From Brachycybe producta (Eukaryota > Arthropoda > Diplopoda > Playtdesmida > Andrognathidae): a stretch of DNA of 64,000 nt. Shown here piece after piece: positions 1 to 11,881 of this stretch. Location of the stretch: assembly GCA_036925085.1 (NCBI GenBank), contig JAUPFP010000023.1, forward strand, positions 697,001-761,000, given 5' to 3'. How positions within the stretch are numbered: the first letter of the stretch is position 1; every line of letters starts with the position of its first letter. The notes beneath the pieces are model-generated. The model saw nothing but the letters and a program-made list of their open reading frames with translations. It made no database searches and was not told the DNA's origin. The translations under genes were made by a program, and so were the position numbers.

Positions 1-1487
1 GATGATTTTATGCTACGAGGGGTGGAGATGGACGCTACATTTTAAAGGATACTGAAATAACTTAGTTTTGAGTGTCAGTGTTACGAGTGCCGTGAAAACC
101 CTTAGAATAACAATTCTCCCATCCAATTTATATGAAACCTTTGCTAGCCTCCACCTACAAACCATGTGACAGAGGATATGGTCGTGTTCAATAAGAGATT
201 TGGCAGCATAGATGAAAATAGTCAGGAATGGAACACTATTTGTGTGATGGTTTCCGAATACATTTGCTAATTGTCGGTGGAATTGTGGCTGCTTAGATAG
301 TTCATTTTATTAATTGTAAATTGGCAATTAACATAGAAATCAATAATGAAATGTGTGTGGGGGGAGGGGAATAAATAAGGTTGAGGTGGTGTTGCAGACT
401 TAATTTTTTAACTTAATCTTTTCTTTGCTCTTTCTTTGTCTTTGCATTATAGTGGGGGAGTTGAGTTAGTTAACAAATAATAACACTTAAAATTAATAAA
501 CAAAACACAATAATTTTTCTTTCTGAATATTTTCTTTTTTCGTGTTCGTCTTAAATTGTAAATGTATTTTTTTCTGGCTTTGCGTAAAATTGCAAATCGC
601 GATAAAAATGGGAGGAATTCTAAAAGGGTGAGTTGGTATTGGGACATTAATGTGGGCGTGTTCGGATTGGGTAAAACCTGTATGTTTGATATGAGAGGAG
701 ACGGTAGTTGTGGGCAAGATGGTTGTTGGTTGTTAAGCTCGGCGTCCACATGTAATAATTAACACGTGGAGCAGATCAGTTTGAATTTTAATGGTAACAT
801 TTTTAGTGGCACCAGTTTCCACAGGCATTGATGTTCTTAAAGAAATACTTATTCAATCGAATTTTTCATAACGGGGCACCACAAATACAATTGCCATGTA
901 CTTTTACTAGTGCAATGATTAATGATGCCTGTGATGTGGAAACCCTCCTTTATGGTTTTAAATATAGGAATCCTTTTTATGACTGAGGTTTTAGGTTGTT
1001 TGAAAGAGGTTTTTCAGTATATTCTACTTCCTATTATGATCAGCTGTCATGAAGCATTAATTAATGTAGAATAGTCAGTTTTTTTCTGTGAGTAGCTTTT
1101 TAATACAGGTTTTTAATATTATGTTGTGTTGGCACAACTTTATGGTGTGTGTGTGTGTGTGTGGGGTGGTGATGGGTTTTGTGAACATGTTAAATTACTC
1201 TTAAGTAGCCAAGAAGGGTTGTTGCAGTGGGACTGAAGTCTTAATTCATGAATGTGAAATGCATTTCAAGTGTAGGGGGAAGTATTATTGGGCGTTTTTT
1301 TTAATTTACTGCCATATTCAAAACTATCTCTTAAAATAGTTTAGCTAAAACTTGAGTCTAAAGAGAGCTTTTAAGTTTTTAGCTTTTAAGTTTCACTTTG
1401 ACTTAAGTAACATTTTAGAATGACTGATAAGTTGTTTTAGTGAAATTGTGTTGTTTTTGTTACTCTGTGAATACTTGACTCTTACAG
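1..1487. other. Non-coding, no gene recognised
   Basis: AT-rich DNA. Open frames here are short and lack recognisable domains or convincing splice-site pairs. A short TG run lies at about 1145-1162. It could be the 3' UTR or intron of a gene outside the window; nothing in the sequence decides this. Confidence 0.5.
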
Positions 1488-2640
1488 ACTCTTCCTGTTA
1501 TTCTTATGGGAAGTTCAGGTTCTCCATTAAAAATAGCAGGAAAGATTACCTGTGAATTTTTCATTGTGAAGTGATTTCTCATTGTTCCTTCTTGGAATAA
1601 TTTTAGATATTTAAATTGTGAAGATAGAGCATATACCCTACGGGAATGTTATGCTTTTTATACTTAAAAGGATAGTATGAATGGCATGCCATTCTTGTCG
1701 GGATAATGTTCATTACCTAAATAGGCTGTTATTAGTGTAAACTGTGAATACAATAAATTCTGTTAAATTAAGAAACAGAATTTAATGTGTAGATGGTGTT
1801 AGTATAAGTGATTTAAATTTTTACCCTCCATAGTGTGAAACTCAAAGCTACAGACAAATATCTTCCTATTATCCTAATGGGATGTATTGATGCCCATTTG
1901 GATAGCAGGAGATCACCTGTACTAATTTAACTATTATTCCAATGAGACGTGTTCTGTTGCTTTTTGGAATAATATTGCAATTTTGTAGCTTTGATTAGTT
2001 TGATAATCTAAGCTATAAAGTTGTGTATCAGATTAGCGCTCAGCTTATGTTCTGCTTTTTTCCACTTAAAAGATAGTGAAAATAGCATACCATGGTCTGA
2101 AGTTAATGAATGATAGTTAACTGGAGGTGTGAATAACAGTCGCTTGCTAACAGAATTTAATAGGTTTGAGCTGTTTGTATAACTTGTTTTTTTATGGTTC
2201 CAATTAACTAGAAACCTGGAAATACAAATTATATTAAACTGGTTTTGTGTAAATTAATTGATGCAGCCGACTGACTATCTTCCTGTTATCCTAATGGGAC
2301 GTATTATTGCTCATTGGTTTAGCAGGAGATCAACCTGCATCTAATTTAACTATTCTAATTGGATAGTTTTCTTGTTTTTTCGAATAGCACAATTTTGTGG
2401 CCTTGATTAGTTGATAATCTAAGCTATAAAGTTGTGAGAGTAATTTGTTGTGTAATTGTGGAATTTGTTTTCTATGGTTCGAGTTTATTAGAAACCTGGT
2501 AAAATTGGTTTCTGTAATTAAAGGATGCAAACAAAATCTTCCTGTTATCCTAATGTGACTTTAATGTCTATTCGTATAGCATGAGATAAATCTGTGTTTT
2601 TGAAAACTTATTCTAATGAATGTCATTAGAATAGTCTTGT
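1488..2640. repeat. Tandem array of four diverged hairpin-forming units
   Basis: Four units begin at about 1488, 1859, 2276 and 2535, so spacing is about 370, 417 and 259 bp. Each opens with a near-constant arm of the type ATCTTCCTGTTATCCTAATG, a loop of roughly 10-20 nt, then an imperfectly complementary arm ending in AGCAGGAGAT or a variant. The second unit (1858-1918) folds into about 21 pairs with one bulge and two mismatches. A second foldback follows in units 2-4 (1930-1977, 2350-2390, and a near-perfect 11-bp stem at 2610-2634). A third (TAGCTTTGATTA pairing with TAATCTAAGCTA, 1986-2016) recurs at about 2398-2432. The 5' arm is conserved better than the loop. At one stem position C-G in unit 2 is replaced by T-A in unit 1. 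This could be a tandem microRNA cluster or a degraded foldback transposon array. Confidence 0.65.
1679..1694. repeat. Perfect 16-bp palindrome
   Basis: GAATGGCATGCCATTC is identical to its reverse complement. It lies in the first unit of the hairpin array; the corresponding place in the second unit (about 2085-2095) keeps only a decayed version. Confidence 0.8.
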
Positions 2641-5059
2641 GACATTAACTTATGTTGTATTGTTTTTATTTTACACAAATTAGTGTACCATTTGACTGAT
2701 TAATTCAGTCTTATTATGAACATTTTTTGTTCATTGCATTTGTATGTTTGGGCTCATAACAGATTCGTTTTGCTGGGTATACCGAGATATTTTTCTGGGT
2801 GTACTGGTGGGAGTGTTGCATATTGAGTTCGCAATAATAATTATTGCAGAAGTTTAGTTTCTGAGTGATTTTTCGTTAAGTTAACCAACAAAGGCTGCGG
2901 ACATAAATTGGTTTTCAAATTCCTATATTCTACAGTCTGCTGTATATATGGATTTTTATATTTTTTTTTTACTGGTATTTTCTTATATTATGATTTTTTT
3001 TTTCTGGGTGAGGGAGAAGCATTTCATTGATGATAAATATTAAGTTGTGATTTTATGCGAGGTGGGTAGAATTTGTAATTTTTGGGTTTGTTAATCTGGT
3101 GATACTTAAAATTGCGAGGGACTTTTGGGCTTGTTTGCAAAATCTGGCATTTTACTGCGTTTGGTATCTTTGTGTAATGTGTTCATTTTTGTCCTGGTTT
3201 ATTCTAACTAAACATTCCACATACAACTCAACAGTAAAATGGGGAAACAGACAATTAGCATTGTGCCATGTGTAGACTATTTACTTATTTTCTTTCTACT
3301 TTCTAAATCTGTTACTTAAATTTCAAAATCTTAATAATTACATTAATTTGTCCGGGTTGGGAGATTTATTCTTAGCTGCAGTAGTATATAGTATTATGTT
3401 TAGTTTGTATAATAACTGTCATAAAATGGCGTTATTACAAATCCATATTGATGTCTACAATTGATTCTAATAAGACATAGTGATATGGAATTTTTTTAGC
3501 ACGCCGTCTACATTGACAATTGGCAATTGTTATGGAATCTTTTACAGTATATTTTGCTATTACCTTCATCGAAATTTAATTACAAATTTTTAATTTGTCA
3601 TTAGATTTTGATGAAATTGTTTAATTTTTTTTTGATTGTTTTTGTAATGTCAATATTTAATGTAAATCATAAATTATAAAATTGTTTTCACTTAATTTGA
3701 ATGAATTTCTTTTGGTTTTTTACGTAATTTTAAAAATTTTCCTGATTCAATTAAATTTTATTTTACGTGTATAGTCTCCTAGAACTATGTTTTAATCTTA
3801 TTCCAGAGTACGGATGACCAAAAGTCATTGTGCCTTGAATGTGTTTTAGAAACTAGAAACTATTTTTCCGACCGTGCCCATTGATCTTTATGAACATTTA
3901 CTGGTGCAAGCAAGTATGTAGTTTTTAAAATTAAATATTAAATGAAAGTCGATTTATTTTCGAAATTAACTGAATAAATTAAAGTGAGCGATTCTGAAAT
4001 GCATAATATAAACATAACTTCCATTTCGTTTTTTTGTGCTCCCAAACCTCCTGCGCCCCCCCCCCCCGCAGTTGCGGGTCTTGCGGTTGCCTAGTTAAGC
4101 CCCTGAGCATCGACCAATTTGAGGTGAGTCTGAAACAATTGGTTCCAAATTACTTCGACCAGTAGGTAAGCGGCCTTATGAAGTGGCAAAAACAGTATTA
4201 AATCCAGTTTTACACATTGGCTAGATGGTGGTATGCCATGTTAAGTCCTATTTTCTTCAACAACGAGATAAACTTTCAAATGACTCCCCTGAAAAAATGT
4301 AGGGTTTGTGACTTTACAGTTTACCTCTGAGGCACTGATATTGATATCTTATAAAAAAAAACTTTGAGGGTTTGAAAATGACCCGACTTTAAACAGACAC
4401 CATTTTTACACTTGTAGATTATTTTGAAAGATGTCAACATGAAAATACCTTCGTGATTGTGTTACCCACCAAATTTCTCAAACACACAATTTTTTTCCCT
4501 GAAAGGCAGGACAATCGGTGTTTTATAATCAGCTGGTCATAAACACATCTTAAGATTATTTCATGTAAAATATAAGCCTTCTTCACGTTTGGTCTTAATC
4601 GTTAATGTGGTGAGTTAAGTTTCCATTAGACTGCAGTAAGTTTAAAGTGTCTTGTGTTTCAAAGGAAGAATTGAGTTTTAATACCGTCTGACCTGGAATG
4701 ATGCTTGCAAGTGTTTTAAGAGGGCTCCATAAAAAATACTTGTGTAAATACAAGCAAATACAGTTTATTATATAAAACAAACTCGCATATTTTTTTAAGA
4801 ATTGTTTTAGGGAAAGTGTCTATGGCAAATTTGTCACCCATTGCAGTATGTATTGTCAGTGCTGTATTTCATGTGAACAAGGGCCTTAAGTATTTTTACT
4901 GTCTAAAAAGCAATGATGGTTCAAGGCCTGTTGATGTACAGCATTGGATGTCGGCAACCTGTGCCCAAATCCAGCCTCCAAGATTTTTCAGGGTAAAACG
5001 GGGCCGATCTTGGGCAACGTCTTCCATAGAAACTTGTGTTAAAATTACTAAAGTTTTAC
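2641..5059. other. Non-coding intergenic DNA
   Basis: No gene is recognised. Fragments of foldback family A are visible at about 3833-3860 (the TGTTTTAGAAACTAG end) and, strongly diverged, at about 4280-4560 (the internal TTTTGAAAGATGTCAACATG stretch). A poly-C run lies at 4056-4068. The 88-codon open frame starting at 4816 has no recognisable domain and no codon pattern that sets it apart. Confidence 0.5.
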
Positions 5060-5400
5060 ACCTTTATACTTTGTACACATGAGTTAAATGAATTCAAATT
5101 AAATGTGTTTAGGTGAATTATATGGAATCCAGTTAAGGACATGAACCAAATAAAAATTGACTTTATTATTAATATTTTAAATTGAATTACTAAATCAATA
5201 TTTTGTCAATAGTTTAGATATTATATTTAAATATTAAACTCAATATTTTCAGATTATTAACTGAATAAATTGAATTCGTCATATTGTTTGTTTTGCCCTA
5301 CACAGGGCTCTGTAGAACACGTTTATTTAAATGCATTTAAATTATCAGGTGTGTACTAGGTATTAAGGCGTAAACACTGAGTAGGCCTTTCATGACTTAT
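5060..5400 (+). repeat. Dispersed repeat R1, single copy
   Basis: About 340 bp including GGAATCCAGTTAAGGACAT and TTTAAATGCATTTAAAT. The same sequence recurs in reverse orientation at 45430-45905, where it is present as about one and a half units. No terminal inverted repeats or coding capacity are visible. Confidence 0.7.
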
Positions 5401-6089
5401 TTTGAAGCGTGCAGTGCACACTGGAATTGAAGACATCCCCTGCCTTCCAAACTATTCTGGGAATGTATTACTTCTAACAGTACCTTTCTTGCTCGTCTGA
5501 TTCACTTGGAACGAATTTTCGAAGTTAAATTTTCCACCCTCAAGTAATTCCAATAACTCACTATTTGAACTAATTCAGGAAAAATCTATAAATAGGAATA
5601 GGAAGTTTAAATTTTTGCGGTTCTTTTATTGTAATGAGAAAGTCAATTGATAATAATAATGAATAATGATAAAAGGAACTTCAAAATCTGGACATAGGCT
5701 TAGAGAGAAACAAGGGAGACAGGGATTTTGGGGTGAAGTGGGTTGGGGGTTAGGTTGAAAAGGGGAATTGTAGGTAAATGGTGTGATATAGGCCTACATA
5801 ATGTGTTTAAAAGCCTATATGTATATATTATATACATTATATATATCTAAGTGTGGCTCTTAATTTATTCAATCATCCATTCATTAAGCTGGGCACGTTG
5901 CATCTCTCGCTCTTTTTTTCTATCTTTATACATTGCACAAAATTAGCGGTTAACACTGACTTGATTATTTTCATTAGCAAATGGGGCTTTTACATTTTCT
6001 ATCATGCAATATTAGAGTGAATAGACCATTTAAAATGTACGGCACATATGCAACTTCATTTTATATTAAGGATATGTATACATTTTATA
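5401..6089. other. Non-coding intergenic DNA
   Basis: AT-rich sequence with a short TA-rich stretch near 5818-5850. No gene, RNA or well-defined repeat is recognised. Confidence 0.5.
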
Positions 6090-6645
6090 CAGAGTGTACC
6101 CAAAATGAATAGACACTACACATTGGCTGTTAATAACTGCCATGTTTATTTTTTTAAATTTAATTTAATTTTAGAATTAAAGAGTAAAATGTTGCAATAA
6201 AGATTAGTTATAAAAAATATTTCATATTTTATCTTTAAATGCCAGTAATGCATTATCTCAAGAGTGCAAAATGTCGCTTAATTATCATCAAGACATTGCT
6301 GATATTGGTAAGAAACGGAATCTGCAAACATCAGTTAACGCATATGTTGCATTTTTGCGACAATTCTTTCCATATATACTGTACATTTATGGCAAGAAAT
6401 CAAAATGAATTGTTGCACAAATACAAGAAATGCGTTAATTGATGTTTGCAGATCAGTTTCTTACTGATGGGGAGACTATTTTGTAAACTTGAGATAATGC
6501 ATTATTTAAATATAAAACATGTAATGCTGCTATATCTAATCTTTAATGTAACATTTAATCTTAATAATTATAAAAGTTAAGATAATAAACATGAGTTATT
6601 AACAACCAAAGTGTGTGTCTACATTTTTTCTTTTGGGACACGCTG
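6090..6645. mobile_element. Mariner/Tc1-type foldback element, non-autonomous
   Basis: The ends are CAGAGTGTACCCAAAATG on the left and the complement of CAGCGTGTCCCAAAAG on the right, each next to TA. This is the classic mariner end and target site. Almost the whole 556 bp is one long inverted repeat: the inner arms share TGCATTATCTCAAG and TGTTTGCAGATC-type blocks on opposite strands. No transposase frame is present. Family assignment rests on the ends and the TA target. Confidence 0.7.
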
Positions 6646-7854
6646 TATATAGACCCACTTACTATGCACAGGAAAGGACCAATTTTATCCTCGTCTTTTC
6701 CTATGAATTAGATGGTAGGGGCTGTGCTAATATAATGTGTGGTATATTATAGAAGGTGGCAACATTTTTCTATTTTGAATTGAAGGAGTTTGGTAGATGG
6801 GTTGGTTTGTTGGTGGGTGAAAGAGTACAGAGGTGGGGGGGGGGGGTGTACAAACAGAGGGGCACCATTCATTCTAACAATCTCCTCCTCCTCTCTAGAG
6901 ACATATTAGCGGCCTGGCATATCCATCAGTCACTGAATGAATAGGTCCTACCAGATTTAGAGTTTCACAATATTCACAAAGAAGCAATTACTAAGATTGC
7001 CTTTGGATTAACCATGCGAATATTGTGCTATCATTTTTCGAACAGGGGCTAATAATAGGTGGTGGTCTAGGCTAGATCTGTTTTATACATGTATATATAT
7101 ATAGGCCTATATATAAAACCTACCACCCTCCTCACGCCTCTAAATAGAAAAGATATATTTATTTCTCTACCACCCAACATTCAAATTCCAGTGCGAACAT
7201 TTAGTTGAATTACTTCAAAAACCTTTCTTCCAAAATATATATGTATATCTATTTATATAGGGCCTCATGCTATATAATATATACACAAGTGGAACAGTTA
7301 TTTGCTATTCAATTACAATAAATGCATGAAAGTCATCCAATTTTCTCTTAAAACCGTTTTAGATCTCTTCCTTCTTTTCCACCTTTCTATCTATCTCTTC
7401 CCCCCCCCCTTCTACCCCTTTAACCAAATGTCTATTTTTAAAGCTAAATTGCATTGCACCTTATAGATTGACACTTCGTTTGAAACAGGGTCTGAACAGT
7501 GATTCATATTGATACTTATTTGCCATTTTATTAAAATTCCATCAGCATTACAAGTTATTCTAAAAAAAAATAATTTCGGTTATAAATTTTTTTTAAATTT
7601 AATACAAAAAAAGTGTCACAAAAGTATTCGGTTGTAAGATTTGGATAATTCCACTGTGAATAAACTTAATTTTTTGTCACTTCTAAGAACGGAATTTTGT
7701 CATACCTGATAGAAATTGCCCTAGACACTAGCATCGGAATTTATTTTCGCCTAAAATTTCTTTAAAATACAATAATCTTTCGAAATTTTTTCAGAAAAAT
7801 ACATTAATTCATTTCATTTTCATTGACACTAGATTTTAAGTTTTTGAAAAAGTG
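6646..7854. other. Non-coding intergenic DNA
   Basis: Contains a G run at 6835-6847, TA-rich stretches (about 7088-7100 and 7240-7285) and a C run near 7400. No gene or clear element is seen. Confidence 0.5.
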
Positions 7855-8090
7855 AACCATGGGTTTAATTTTTACACGGGGCTCAGTAGACCATGGGGCT
7901 AAGTGTAATCTATTTTTGGGCTTAGTGGACCTTTGCCTTTAATGGACCACTGGGCTAAACAAATCGTGGGGTGTAATCAACCAGTTGCATAAATGGACCA
8001 ATTGGCTTCGTTGACCACTGTTCGAAGTGGACCACTGAGCTAAGGGATCATTGGATGTACATGTGTATGCTATGGGTCTTAGGGATCATG
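7855..8090 (+). repeat. Degenerate minisatellite with TGGACCA / GGGCTAAG motif
   Basis: About ten imperfect units of roughly 20-25 bp built on TGGACCAyTGGGCTAAG. Examples lie near 7888, 7924, 7943, 7993, 8011 and 8027. The units are strongly diverged, so this is an old array. It lies downstream of the ATP6AP2 stop codon. Confidence 0.6.
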
Positions 8091-8302
8091 ACCAAAAATT
8101 CATGTCCCTGAAAGAAAAGTGAATTGTGCAATCCACCGTGAATTTCACAATTTTTCATCTATCATGAACAATAATACACACAATACAAAATACACAGTAA
8201 ACAATTAACCCTTTTATTTATCTAAGAAAACATAAAAGACTAGAAAAGTTATTTTTTACATTGTACAAAGTCCTATTGACAAATTAAACAGTTGTTCTTC
8301 AT

Positions 8303-8308
8303 TTTATT
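8303..8308 (-). promoter_or_regulatory. Candidate poly(A) signal of ATP6AP2
   Basis: AATAAA on the minus strand, about 280 nt past the stop codon at 8584. A second AATAAA lies at 8213-8218. Either could end the transcript. Between them and the stop codon is unremarkable AT-rich 3' UTR. Confidence 0.45.
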
Positions 8309-8583
8309 TAATTACTTTTTTTTTACAACACTACAATAAAATGAAATGGATTTTTAATAAAACACACTTAACAATGCAAGAAACGAAAAACAGAAATACA
8401 AATAATTGACCTTGAGAGCTTTAAGAGAGTTCGTATATATTTTTCGAAACTACAACGTACTTGTTGTCTTTTGTTAACAGGTGGCTCTTTCACAATTATT
8501 TAAGAAACAAAAATCAACTCTAAATTAAACAATGGAATGTCTTTCTATGTTTTTTTTCTTTTCACAAGTTATCACGTGAATAA

Positions 8584-11541
8584 TTATTGATCTTTCTTAA
8601 TTCTCTGGCTGGTCATCCTATAGATGATACTATCTCGACCCGGATCCATGTTCCAAGTACCGAGTGCGATTCCAAAAACGGACAGACTTATGATCAACAT
8701 GGTAAACAGCAGTATGTTGAAAATGGCCGGATAATCTTCGTTATAATCCAAAGCAATGTTACGAGTAATGTTTGTTGTCTTTTCGAATTAAAAAAAATAG
8801 CATTAATTAACTTTTAACTCTTTTATTTTAGAATACGAGAAAAAAATGGTTAAAAAAATGGATGTTTTTAAGAGAACTTTTTAAAATTTAAATGAAAATG
8901 GAAGCTTTTAATTTTTTCTTAAAAATATATTTAAATTTTTTAAATTCGGTGCAAAAATACCATTCAAAATCTGATTATTCTGTCTTTCAGAAACAAAATT
9001 AAGAGAAACTTTAAATTGTTTCAGAAACTTGAAAGAAGTAACTCAATCATTTAAGGGTAATTTCATGTTGATATATTTTAAAATAAGCTGTTTATGCAAG
9101 TTTGAAAACGACTCAAAGAGACGATATCTTTTAATTTCTTTCAATATAAAAAAGTTCATTTTGAAAGTTAACATGAAAATACTTTTAATGTGATTCAACA
9201 ACCATTCTAGTTTCCAACACGCTTTGAATTTCTTCTTAGTTTGGCTCTACTGAAAGCCAGAAGAATAAACAAGAGTTCAGAAATTAGCTCTTCATAAAAT
9301 AGTAAAACTCCAACTGGAATAATTAAGATTAATTATACAAATATTCAAATTTAATTTAAATGTAAAATTTTAGCAACAGATTTCGACAAGATCATATTAA
9401 CAAAAAATAACGTAAAATAAACGAATAATTAGCGTTTCAATTGATTTAACAAAAAAAATTGAACGAGGAAAAGTTCTGTTTAAAAAAATCACGATTTTAA
9501 ATCCAAAAAAAAAATCCTGTTCTAAATACAAACTTCGGTTTCACGGAAGGATAAGAGAGAACGCTGCAATCTTGTTGATACACTCGGATGCTGATAGTCG
9601 ACAGTCAATACAAAGAGAAGAACATCGTCACCGTAAACATCGTGAAATGACTTTTCCAACTGAAAGAAAACATCAAAGTTAAAGATTCGTTACTTTGATA
9701 TGCTTACGAAATACTTAAAATAAGTATTCAAACGAGAGAAATACTCCGTAAACCGAAGAGAAACTTAAAAAAAAAAGGTTCAGAAATCTCTTCGTATTTA
9801 CAGTCTTATTTCGATTGCAGTTTAAACCGACCCGTTTTAGTACGTCACGAATTATGTCGAGTGCTTCCGTAACTTGTGGAGAATCCTTTCCGTAGATCGA
9901 AATCAGGTCTTGTACAGAAGAGAAGCGAAGCCAGAACAGATCCACCGTGTTACCTTGATTTATAATTTCTTTCTTAGATGGCAACTGAGAAACAGAAAGT
10001 GAAAGATACAAATGAAGAAATACGTTTAATCGAATTCCAAATCTGCGTTCGTTTTATTTTACTCTTACGCCTTCGACAACCTCCGAAAGAAGTTGAACGT
10101 CGAGCAAGAAAGCCAAATCTGGCGTGTTGGTTGCGTTCAGATGTCCAAGAGGTTTACCCTTGAGTACAGATTTGTTTGAAAAGAGGTTGTTCTCCAGATC
10201 GGAAGGTCTTACGGCAACAAACTCGAGTAAAACTTGATACTGTGTCTTAACTGCATACAGCTGCAAATTAGAAAAACGAAAGTGTTGAAAAAACCTCTGT
10301 TCGTATCGTTATTATTGTCCGTCGAGGTTAAGTTTACAGCGTCGTCGTTAACGATTTCGATCAAATTAAGTTTATCTGATTGATATCTTTCGTAGATCCG
10401 ATCTGCCGTTATCTGATAGGACCATCCAGGAGCAGCATCCTTAAAAGGAAAAAAAAAGACGCAAACCAAAGAAAATTCAGTCATTCATGTTTCTAAAACT
10501 AACTTATGAAAGAAATTTGAGATTATTTGACATTCTTCTAATGTCAAATAAATAAATCTTGAAATAATCGCATTTTTTCACCGTTTCATCGCGAAATTTG
10601 TTAAATTCATTTTATGAAAAGCAGATTTTTGTCCTCTGGTTTCAGAACATTAACTAGTAAGACATTGAAAGTGTGTTAGAAACTAGAATGGCAGCCAAAC
10701 ACTTAATAGTAGGCTTGCCACCCGTCCTCCTTAGTGGAGGACAGTCCTCCATTCGGAAGAAATGTCCTCTGTCCTCAACAAAGGCAAAAATGTCCTCCAC
10801 ACAATTTTGTGTGGTGGACATTTTTGGCAAGCCTACTTAATAGTATATTCATGTTGATATGTTGGAATACTTTCGTAAGTTTCTTGAGAAAAAAAAAGGC
10901 GTTTTCGTGTTGATTTCCAAATCTTTGCACCGTTAAACCTAAACAACTTTTAAACGTGTTAATTATGATACGATAGGCGATAACTTACGACTTTAAGAGG
11001 GAATTTCGGTAGATCCAAATTCAAATCCAAATCATGAAATCCATCGAATTCCGTTACGACGACAGATTTCGGACGTTTAAACGGATTTCCCGATTTGAGA
11101 CCTTTCCAATCGAAATCCTACGCAAAAGAAACGTTAAAATTCCGTGTTTCTAAATATATGTTTCTGGTGGAACCTGTGATGGTGTGAATCCAACAGAAGC
11201 TGTGATTAGATCAGGAAGTTGACTCGTTCTCAACGGCTTTGATGTTTCAGCGTTTTCTAATGCAAACTGCATATAAACGGGGGCATGTTGAACGTAAATC
11301 TTTTCTGCGCCTGTGATTTCAAGTACAATAAGTGATAAAAACGTAAGATAAGAAGACGCTGTTTTAACGATGTTTGAATAAGGGTGTAACCGGTTTCAAT
11401 GCAAAAAAAATTGCGCAATTTAACATTTAAAAGCGTAATTTGAACGTTTTCCTATTAAATTAAACACTCACCATACACAAGACATATCAGAAATAACGTG
11501 GAAATGATCCATTTCGTAAATCCAGTGAAGAAATTCATCAT
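8584..11541 (-). CDS. ATP6AP2: ATP6AP2 (prorenin receptor, V-ATPase accessory protein 2) homologue, 8 exons
   Basis: The protein is a V-ATPase accessory protein and (pro)renin receptor, needed for proton-pump assembly in secretory and endolysosomal membranes. Coding exons, in order on the minus strand, are 11541-11472, 11310-11174, 11117-10989, 10439-10295, 10250-10069, 9984-9832, 9659-9534 and 8778-8584. All have GT-AG borders and matching phases. They give about 378 residues; the human protein has 350. The start is a tandem ATG-ATG opening a hydrophobic signal peptide ending near LVYG. Family landmarks are DLISIYGKDSPQV-type sequence in exon 6, a luminal RLQR at about 302-305 where the human furin site lies, one membrane span at about 333-355, and the diagnostic tail WNMDPGRDSIIYRM. 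The C-terminus KKDQ fits a KKxx retrieval signal. The exon 4/5 junction is ambiguous: 10439-10338 with 10260-10069 is also phase-consistent and gives 367 residues. I prefer the longer form because its length matches the human protein between conserved blocks. Confidence 0.93.
8945..9300 (+). mobile_element. Foldback family A copy in ATP6AP2 intron 7
   Basis: Diverged copy of the dispersed family A palindromic element. It has TCTGATTATTCTGTCTTTCAG near the left end, CATGTTGATATATTTTAAAATAAG in the left arm, the mirror AACATGAAAATACTTTT in the right arm and TTCTAGTTTCC near the right end. No coding capacity. Confidence 0.65.
10630..10920 (+). mobile_element. Foldback family A copy in ATP6AP2 intron 3, interrupted
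   Basis: Contains the family motif GTGTTAGAAACTAGAATGGCAG, then the ACTTAAGAGTATTTTCATG-type stretch. The stretch is split after CACTTAATAG by a small hAT element (10710-10835) and resumes with TATATTCATGTTGATATG. The right arm is poorly preserved. Confidence 0.6.
10710..10835. mobile_element. 126-bp hAT-type MITE with perfect 8-bp target duplication
   Basis: Terminal inverted repeats are TAGGCTTGCCA and its exact complement (11 bp). The element is flanked on both sides by CTTAATAG (10702-10709 and 10836-10843). An 8-bp duplication with a TAGG-type end is the hAT superfamily signature. The interior is rich in TCCTC/GAGGA and has no reading frame. It sits in ATP6AP2 intron 3 inside an older family A element. 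Confidence 0.88.
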
Positions 11542-11685
11542 TTTTAACGAAGAATTCGAATTAATTACAGAAGAATCAACTCCCGTGACCTAACGTAGCA
11601 GAACTAAAAAAAACCCAGCGAGAACATTCCTCTTTAAGCCAATAGATGTCACTGTACTACCCGTTTCTTTAACGCATTAACAGCG

Positions 11686-11881
11686 GCTAGCGACACGCTA
11701 GTCGCGGTTTATCAGCGCTTGTTTTCTCTATTTTTCAGTCATGATTTTCATTTCAAACTAATTTGTTTTTATAAATGAATCTTTAAAAGTTTTTCATAAA
11801 AGTTTATTTTTATTAGTTTAACTAGATTATAAACTAGTGTGTTTTTGTTGTGTTCAAATTTTACAGTTAGCCGCTGTTAGT
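11686..11881. mobile_element. Short inverted-repeat element upstream of ATP6AP2
   Basis: TAACAGCGGCTA at the left and TTAGCCGCTGTTA at the right are inverted copies about 195 bp apart. A near-perfect local palindrome GCGGCTAGCG/ACACGCTAGTCGC (11691-11713) adjoins the left end. It begins about 145 bp upstream of the ATP6AP2 start codon. Its identity as a MITE is inferred from the symmetry alone. Confidence 0.45.

Noticed and set aside
447-762. Overlapping open frames on both strands near the left edge
   Set aside because: Low-complexity, AT-driven translations without homology that I recognise.
4816-5082. 88-codon open frame
   Set aside because: No recognisable domain, signal or splice support; it ends at the start of repeat R1.
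8572-8579. TCACGTGA, a CLEAR-like E-box as found in V-ATPase gene promoters
   Set aside because: It lies just past the ATP6AP2 stop codon, in the 3' UTR, not upstream of the gene. One 8-mer is expected by chance.
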